Assembly (NCBI GenBank): GCA_007922305.1
Contig: ML677348.1
Span: 19,965,327-20,029,326 of the forward strand
Reading direction: 5' to 3'
DNA from: Dermatemys mawii
Taxonomy: Eukaryota; Chordata; Testudines; Dermatemydidae
Length of the DNA stretch: 64,000 bases
The notes under the pieces are model-generated. The model had not been told where the DNA came from and did not search any database. It worked only from the letters and a program-made list of their open reading frames with translations. The translations under genes and the position numbers were made by a program. How positions within the stretch are numbered: the stretch's first letter is position 1; each line of letters begins with the position of its first letter. Positions 57,160 to 64,000 of the stretch are shown one piece after another.

Positions 57160-58760
57160 CCAGCAATCTATAACTACATATAATTAAAGGGAGGGGCTTG
57201 AAAGGCTGTGATGGATCTGCAAAGCAAGGGACTACAACTCCCATCATCCCCCTCCCCTCTGTATATCCCTCTCCTCTTGGCTAAGGAGGGACAACATTTC
57301 TCATCAGCCTCCTCCCCATTGCACCAGGAGGAAGTGGCCTGGCAAGATGCTGTTTGGGGAGTGGGAAGTAGGCAGTAGCAGGAGGTTGGAGAGAAGCCTC
57401 AGGATTATGGGCAGGGTGCGCGTGAGACAGGCTATAACTAGGGTTGCCACCTTTCTAATTGCACAGAACCGAACACCCTTGTCCTGCCACTTGCCCCGAG
57501 GGGGTTGGGGCGCAGGAGGGGGCTCAGGGCTGGGGAGGGGTGTAGGCGCTGGAGTAGGGCTGGGAATGAGAGGTTTGGGGTGCAGGAGGGGGCTCCAGGC
57601 TGGGGCCAAAGGGTTTGGAGTGCAGGAATGGGCTGAGGGCTGGGGCAGGGTGTTGGAGTGCAGGAGAGGGTTCAGGGTGTGGGCTCCAGGATGGAATTTG
57701 GGTGTGGGAGGGGACTTAGGGCTGGGGCCGGGGTGTGGGAGGGGGTTTGGGGGGTGGGCTCTGGCCCAGTGGCGCTTACCTCAGGCAGCATGCTGTTGGT
57801 GGCGCAGCAGGGCTAAGGCCTGGCTGCACTGCCCTGGCTCCGCGCCTGTCCTGACTCCATGCTGCCCTGGCTCTGTGCTGGCTCCCAGAAGCGTCTGGCA
57901 TGTCAGGCCCCTAGGCAGAGGCCCAGCCAAGCGGCTCTGTGCAGTGCGCACTGCCGGCACCCACAAGCACTGCCCTGGCAGCTCCCATTGGCTGTTGTTC
58001 CTGGCCTCTGGGAGCTGCAGAGGCGGGGTGCGGGCAGTGTGCGGAGTTTCCCTGGTCATCCCTGAGCCTAGATGATGAACATGCCGGCCGCTTCTAGGAG
58101 CCGCATGGAGCCAGGGCAGGCTAGGAGCCTGCTTTAGCCCTGCTGCACCATGGACTGGACTTTTAATGGCCCAGTCAGCAATGCTGACTGGAGCCACCAG
58201 GATCCCTTTTTAACCAGTTGTTTCAGTTGAAAACCAAATGCTTGGCAACCCTAGCTGTGATTGGAGGATGTTACAGCTGGGGGCAGGTCTGAGCGGGACT
58301 TGGGGGAGCAGCAGTGACAGGGCAGGGAGCCAGTGCAGAGCAGCCCCAAAGAGAGACATTAATTGAGCCCCACTTGGAAACCTGCAAATGCTTATTTGTT
58401 TGCACAGAGACTGGACAGGAGAGGGTGCTGCAGGTGCTGGGCCTGAAGAGCCCCAACTCTGGATTGGACTTCCCCAGGGACCAAATTAGGAACCGCTATG
58501 GCTCACTTTAGACAGTAACTGTGTGAGCCTCTGAACCTAAGGTAGTTTGCAATGTTTCCCCTTTCCTGCCAGCCTAGTAAAAACCCTTTTGTGAGCCATG
58601 CGTGAATGATTATTGGGACTCTCCAGGACTAGTGCCTACAAGGCCTAGCTGCTGAAGCAGCTGTTGAGCTTACCTCCAAGAAGCATTACACCAAGCATGC
58701 TACTGGCACCCTAGGTTTGGGGTATACAGTAACCCCACTAATTACAAGGGTAAGGTTACA
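57160..58760 (+). mobile_element. Possible LTR-like unit interrupted by a hAT MITE
   Basis: The flanks of the MITE carry GGACTACAACTCCCATCATCC (57229), AGCCTAGTAAAAACCC (58572, poly(A)-signal-like) and a terminal AGGGTAAGGTTACA (58747-58760). GGTTACA resembles the end of the LTR at 11530. The 5' border and target duplication were not found, so this is a tentative call. Confidence 0.35.
57439..58253. mobile_element. G-rich hAT-type MITE (TAGGGTTGCC family), copy 3
   Basis: Ends TAGGGTTGCCACC and GCTTGGCAACCCTA are inverted repeats. Flanks GCTATAAC (57431-57438) and GCTGTGAT (58254-58261) match at five of eight, all three differences transitions. The interior has repeated GGAGGGGGCTC/GGGCTGGGG units (57500-57760), then a GC-rich part shared with the 8 kb copy. 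The 242-codon frame at 57347-58075 overlaps this repeat and is spurious. Confidence 0.85.
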
Positions 58761-59376
58761 ATAGTCCTTAACATGCCTGCTGGGCCTAAAAACACACCAT
58801 ATATTACATTGTACCTAAGAGAACCTGCTGTTTGGCACCTTCTGCAGGATTTGGGGTAAAAAGTGTCTGGACAAAACAGAGCACTAGCCTTGTTTCTATA
58901 TTTTCCTTCCTGTGTGGTTTAAAATCACCCCCTCTTCATCTTTCTTTAATATGAGAACGTTATATTGCAATAGACTGGAACAAAAACCCTTGTTCGGGAG
59001 ACCCCTACACTTTGGGAAGGTTCAAAATCAGAATATTGCTTTGAATGTTACACTTGAACCCTTTCTCCATAATAAAATGAGCCAAAGACTCTGATAAGAA
59101 TCCCTCTGTATGTGAACTTTGTTTATGGTGGGGGGTGGTTCTAGGCGAGTACTCAGAGGGTTGATTCCTGAATCACAGGGGTCTCCTAAGCACATGATTC
59201 TTTATGTTCATGCTCCTTATATGCCTATAGCTAGCCCTGGCTTCCTCTGCATTGCAAGACTTATTCTATGTGGGTATGTGTTTTCTGCAGTGATTTCCCA
59301 AAAGACTAGCGAAGAAAAAGAAGTAAAAAGAAATAGCAAAATTTCATCTTCTCTGTGGGATATTCTCAGGCAATAT
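58761..59376. other. Unassigned DNA
   Basis: Nothing recognised. Confidence 0.35.
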
Positions 59377-59384
59377 AAATAAAG

Positions 59385-59692
59385 CAGAGGCTCTCAACCT
59401 TCCCAGACTACTGTACCCCTTTCAGGAGTGTGATTTGTCTTGTACCCCAAGTTTCACATTGCTTAAAAACTACTTGCAAAATCAGACATAAAAATACAAA
59501 AGTGTCAGCACGCTATTATTAAAAAATTGCTGACTTTCTCATTTTACCTGTATGAAATTTTAGTCTGTACTGATGTCACTAGTGCTTTTTACGTGGCCTG
59601 TTGTAAAACCAGGGAAATATCTATATGAACTGATTTACCCTTTGATAGTCCTCTGCATACCCTGAAGGGTGCCCCTAGTTGAGAACTACTGA
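59385..59692. mobile_element. hAT-type MITE (CAGAGGCTCTCAACC family)
   Basis: Ends CAGAGGCTCTCAACC and AGTTGAGAACTACTG are inverted repeats. Flanking 8-mers AAATAAAG (59377-59384) and AAATGTAG (59693-59700) match at six of eight. CAGACTACTGTACCCCTTTC and TACCCTGAAGGGTGCCCC are subterminal blocks I recall from a turtle family. Confidence 0.78.
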
Positions 59693-59932
59693 AAATGTAG
59701 AAACAAGGAATCTCATGCCATTTCTAAATACAACCACGTGACATGTGGAGTGTAAGAGTGAACTAAAGAGTGAAACTAAAATTAGCAACTTCTTCATCAC
59801 TAACGAATTCTTACAATTTTATTAGGCTTTTTAGACAAATACAGAACACAACAGAACATGTGATTATTACTGTACTGTAAATTCCACACTCACAATACAC
59901 TGCAGAATGTGAAATCTATGTCTGTGGTAGGT

Positions 59933-60175
59933 AGGGACCTATCAAATTCACAGTCCATTTTGAGCACTGTCATGGATACATGATTTTTAAAATAATAAAT
60001 TTCATGATTTGAGCTACATGTATTTAAATCTGAAATGTCACTGTGTTGTAATTGTAGGGGTCCTGCCCAAAAAGGAGTTGTGTTGGCAGGAGGTGAGAAC
60101 GTTGCAAGGTTATTGTAGTGCGGGGTTGTGGTACTGCTACCCTTACCCTTGTAACTCACACAGAGATAGGGTGAT
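59933..60175. mobile_element. Left half of a hAT-like element (ACCTATCAAATTCACAGTCC)
   Basis: GGGACCTATCAAATTCACAG, AATAAATTTCATGATTTGAGC, AATTGTAGGGGTCCTGCCC and TGTGGTACTGCTACCCTTAC occur in the order I recall for the left arm of a long-TIR turtle element. The complementary right arm is not seen. Confidence 0.6.
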
Positions 60176-60649
60176 AATGTTAAAGTTTGGTATTCTGCAA
60201 CACAAACAAACTGAAAACCCCAATCAAACAAAATCCCAAAGCTCTAAGAACTGTTTACTGCATTAAGATATCAGTGTAGCTGCACATGGAGAACACTGAA
60301 CAATACTCACCTGTGTACAGGCTGTGGTTTGGTGGCACATTGGTCCACATCTTTTACAGGAAAGTGGGCTATACAGTTTGGTTAACCTCCGTTTCACAAG
60401 AAGTGGAACCAATTTCCCAGGGACGGACTGGCTAGGCCACCAAGTGGGCTTGGGAGAAAACTGCAATGAGGAGCCAGCCAGAGACTCCAGGCATCAGAGG
60501 CAGCAGCAGGGATCTTTGGACATTCAGACAATTTTCTATAGTTCTGACTGATTTTCTCTACTTTGCACTGATTGGCTGTTTGCCAATCGGGGACAAAAGG
60601 AATCATAACAATGGTATCAGTCCAATATGAGATGGGAATGGTAGAATTG
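60176..60649. other. Unassigned DNA
   Basis: Nothing recognised. Confidence 0.35.
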
Positions 60650-60654
60650 TCAAT

Positions 60655-61490
60655 AATAAGACAGAAAAGGCAGAAGTTTTTAATATTTTTTTTGTTTTGT
60701 ATTTGGGAAAAAGGCAGATGATGTAGTCATATCACATGGTGATGATGAAACACTTGCTATTCCAACAGTAAGTCAGGAAGATGTTAAGCAGCTAAAGTTA
60801 AACATTTTAAAATCACCAAGACTGAACAACTTGCATCCAAAGAGATGTGGGAGTCCTGGTGGATAATCAGGTTATCCAATGTGATGCTGTGGCCAAAAGG
60901 CCTCATGCAATCCTTGGATGTATAAACAGAAGAACATCAAGGAGGAGAACAGAGTTCTTATTACCTCTGTATTTGGTAATATCATGTCCAGTTCTGGTGG
61001 CCACAGTTTAAGAAGGATGTTGATAAATTGGAGAGGATTCAGAAAAGAGCGCTGATATTGAGTAAAGGACTGGAAAACCTTCAGTACAGTGATCGAGCTC
61101 CTTGAGTCAATCTACTTATCTTGTCAAAAAGGAGGCTAACCAGTGACTGGATCACCATCTCTAAGTTCCTACACACGGAACAGAAAATCTGATAATAGAG
61201 GGCTCGTCAGTCTAGCAGAGAAAGGTATAATTGGATCCAGTGGCTGGAAGTTGAAGCTAGACAAATTTAGACTAGAAATAAGGTGAGAGTTATTAACATG
61301 GGAACAATTTATGAAGTGTTGTAGTCGATTCTCCATCTCTGGAAATGTTTTCATTAAGATTGGATTTTTTAAAAATATATGCTCTAGTTCAAACAGGAAT
61401 TAATTTAGGGAAGTCATGTGGTTTGTGTTATACAGAAAGTCAGATTAGATGATTACCATGGTCTCTTCTGCCTTTATAATCTATTCAAAG
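60655..61490 (+). mobile_element. CR1 LINE with internal deletion, sense strand, ends at the 3' terminus
   Basis: 60655-60838 (GTATTTGGGAAAAAGGCAG, ATGGTGATGATGAAACAC, CTGAACAACTTGCATCCAA) is the ORF2 region just before the RT core. The next bases (GAGATGTGGGAGTCCTGGTGG) belong far downstream, followed by GTCCAGTTCTGGTGGCCACA, the C-terminal part, and the 3' end GGTTTGTGTTATACAGAAAG ... CAGATTAGATGATTACCATGG ... TATAATCTATTC. Most of the RT core is therefore deleted at about 60838. Stops and indels are frequent. This element ends at a recognisable CR1 3' terminus, unlike the L1 at 46.9 kb. Confidence 0.82.
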
Positions 61491-61774
61491 TGGAGAAGAT
61501 GGAGTTACATTTTCCATAAACTAACTTTTTCAATATCTTTTAACTGTGAGTTTGCCTTTGGAAAATACTTATAATTCATCTTTACATAGACCTTGAAGCA
61601 GCTGAAATCCTTATTCATGCTTTAATCACTTCCTGTCTTCATCATTTTAATTTCTCTTTTATGATCTCCCAGAAAAAACTATTTGTTGAACTTTAGATGA
61701 CACAGATTGTCGCTGCCAGAGCGTTCTGCAGAAATCTACTTTACCAGAAATCAAGACCGGGCCCTGGTTCTGCA
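61491..61774. other. Unassigned DNA
   Basis: Nothing recognised. Confidence 0.35.
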
Positions 61775-61880
61775 AACATTTCCATATGCACATAGCTTTG
61801 CTTACATGAGTAGCCCCACTAAAGTCAGTGGAACTAGTCATGCGAGTAAATGTAGATGCATTCTACAGGATCATGGCCTA
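61775..61880. repeat. Short palindromic amniote repeat
   Basis: CTTACATGAGTAGCCCCACT and AGTGGAACTAGTCATGCGAGTA form complementary halves around AAAGTC; AGGATCATGGCC closes the unit. Confidence 0.6.
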
Positions 61881-62717
61881 GGTCACCCTCACCTTCTTTC
61901 AACTTCAAAAGTTCTCTCTCCATTTTTTAACCAAAACTACTGCCATCTTTCTTTAGTGTTATCTACCATAACGAGCTAACTTTTAGAGCCTCTGATTTCT
62001 CTCTCAGAAGACAACTTAGGCTGGGCTTTATGAATGACTCCTATGGCTTGTTTAAATCACTTCTTTCACCAGGTTTCAGAAATACTTTGACAATGGCTTT
62101 CTTCAGGAGGCGGCTCTCTCTGTGGGCCAGAATTATGTTTCCCATCTTTAGGGTTTTATTCTTCTGATTGTCATTTAGTTTTTGGCCAGTTGTGGCTCTG
62201 TTTTTAGATGAAACAAATCACTTTTAGTGTTTTTTAAAAACTGTTTTCTTGTAATGTAAAAATTGCCCCTCTCTAAAGCCCCATGCTTCCAAAGATGAGC
62301 TCTCGACAAGCAAGAAGGATTGTTGGAACCTGCCAAACTGCCCTCCACAAAGAGTTTTCAATTCTGCAAAAATTGTACATTTTGAGTATTTTGGATGTGT
62401 GTTGTATAATGACCCAGGCCTCTGTTCTATGGAGAAATAACTGGGAAAAGTCATAGAAATTGTTTCTTAGGTGTTTGAGAGGAAAAGAAAGTGTTAGATC
62501 TTTTATAGAACTCTGCTTTTTCCTTGCAGCCCATCTTGTTTCTGTGGTTTTTAGGAACTGATATATGTATTGTGCTTTTATAATGAAACATTGTACAGCA
62601 TCCTGAGTGCCTTGATGTGAAATGACGAGTAAAACATACAATTACTGATTTTATCTAAACAGCCTTTTGCTGGAATTACTCAAATTCTTCAAGCACATGT
62701 TAAGATCATATATCGAA
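61881..62717. other. Unassigned DNA
   Basis: Nothing recognised. Confidence 0.35.
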
Positions 62718-62827
62718 GATTCTGGTCTCATTTACCAGCAGTATAGATCAGGAGTGACACCACTGAAATCAGCAGAGTTACAACAGTGTAAAACCAGCGT
62801 CCCCTAAGAAAGATTAGACTCAGGCCC
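62718..62827. repeat. Short palindromic amniote repeat
   Basis: AGATTCTGGTCTCATTTACC, GAAATCAGCAGAGTTAC and GACTCAGGCCC follow the same unit as 23982-24090. Confidence 0.6.
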
Positions 62828-64000
62828 ATAATCATATATGCATTTGGAGAGTCTTGAGCCAGTATAAAACTCAGGATTGTTTTATCTAAATCCTCCAAAA
62901 AGGAGGTGGAATAGGAGGGAGGAGTTCAGAAGGAGACAAAAGGGAAGGATCACACTCTGTCAGAGGAAGAAGGACTCATAGAGCCAGCTCTTCAACTGGT
63001 TTGAATTTTTTTCCCCTTAAAACCTGACTCTAAAAACATACAAAAGCCTCCTCAAACCATCATAACACAATATTTTTCATTCAAGCTTTTGGTTTCTATT
63101 CAGTTTAGGATTATCTCTTCCTGCAAAGCGTGAAATATTATTTTGTATAGTAAATGTGGTATTACTAATTTATTCGCAATAGGAGAACCCTTTGGTCTAA
63201 GTCAGGTTTCAATGAGGCGTTCACTTTCAATTTTTAAGGGAGAGGCAAAAATAAACCTGGACCCAAGCAGACATTCTGTAGCTGCAAGGAATCTCATTAC
63301 CTGTGCATGTAGGCAGCACACTAATCAATCTCAGGCAGCAGTGCCAAGTCCCATTTTCCAGGTCATCTCTCTCACTAGTCACCACAAAACATAATGTAAT
63401 TCACTTCCACTGGCTATTCAGTCTACAGCCCCTCTGCCTAAGACTTAAGCCAAAGATCTTGAAAGATTTTGCAAAATCAGATTCATCCTTTTAAAGAGTT
63501 GCCCACATTTGCATTGTCATAGCTTACCGTGTACTCATACTTTACACCATAATTTTAATATCTTACTGCCATGTCTGTAAGACACCATTGGGAAAGATTC
63601 CACTTAAGCAAGCTGTTGGGCTTAATATCTGGGGCTATGCTATTAAACACCTTTGAGAAACAAATATATCCAGGTAAAGGAAACAGTTATTCAGCTTTGT
63701 TGGTAAAACAGCAAAATAAAGACATTGGACTTCAACAAGGCAGACTTTAGCAAACTCAGAGAATTGGTAGGTAAGATCCCGTGGGAAGCAAGTCTAAGGG
63801 GAAAAAATTGTTCAAGACAGTTGTTGTTTTTCAAAGAGACATTATTCTAAGGGCACAAGAGCAAACTATCCCAATACACAGGAAAGATAGGAAGCATGTC
63901 AAGAGACCAGGAGATCTTCAGTGATCTGAAACTCAAAAAGAGTCCTACAAAAAGTGGAAACTAGGTCAAATTACAAAGGGTGATTATAAACAAACAACAT
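62828..64000. other. Unassigned DNA
   Basis: Nothing recognised up to the window edge. Confidence 0.35.

Noticed and set aside
57347..58075. 242-codon plus-strand open frame
   Set aside because: It lies almost wholly in the G-rich hAT MITE at 57439-58253; repeated GGGGCTGGG units lack stops. No protein family is recognisable.
1..64000. CRISPR arrays, bacterial operons, rRNA or tRNA genes
   Set aside because: No regularly spaced direct repeats, no compact gene arrays and no intact tRNA cloverleaf or rRNA sequence were seen; tRNA-like stretches belong to SINEs.

Overview
The window is vertebrate nuclear DNA, most likely from a turtle. Nothing bacterial or organellar is present: there are no packed long ORFs, no operons and no ribosome-binding-site spacing. 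The interspersed repeats are CR1 LINEs, MIR-like SINEs, hAT, Harbinger-like and Tigger-like non-autonomous DNA transposons, Gypsy/ERV-type LTRs, a Penelope-like element and an L1-clade LINE. Several of these match repeat sequences I recall as abundant in turtle genomes. The species assignment rests on recall, not on a search. No complete host gene is visible, so the window is either a gene desert or the inside of large introns. The one host coding candidate is a single possible internal exon on the minus strand at 23177-23558.

Layout. 1-7000 is mostly unassigned AT-rich DNA with two short hAT MITEs and a fold-back retroelement tail. 7000-9250 is a dense repeat block: a tRNA-like palindromic repeat, an antisense CR1 3' end, a G-rich hAT MITE and a short TIR element. 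10700-16730 holds two related LTRs in opposite orientation, with three further TIR elements between them. 18.4 kb has an antisense CR1 endonuclease fragment. 20.6-22.8 kb is a decayed Gypsy gag-protease region with a clean solo LTR inserted in it. 27.6-29.4 kb is a nested cluster in which a Tigger-like element carries a solo LTR and a hAT MITE. 31.6-35 kb contains a Penelope-like copy with an inversion, LTR sequence and a LINE reverse-transcriptase pseudogene. 36.4-38.2 kb is a solo LTR with a 3-bp-TSD MITE inside it. 40.7-41.2 kb is a MIR split by a MITE. 42.8-43.4 kb is an LTR remnant. 46.9-50.5 kb is an antisense L1 retaining ORF1, endonuclease and the start of RT. 51.5-58.8 kb has two more hAT MITEs, a fold-back mariner-like MITE and an LTR-like region. 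59.4-61.5 kb has two hAT remnants and a sense-strand CR1 with an internal deletion.

The genes visible are retroelement genes, all broken by stops, frameshifts or deletions. What can be read with most certainty is insertion history: target-site duplications and nesting order are directly visible at many loci. I found no convincing undescribed functional system. The observations most worth checking are the candidate exon, a 24-bp near-perfect hairpin at 44864, the inverted Penelope-like copy, the 3'-truncated L1 and the nested transposon stack at 27.9-29.3 kb.
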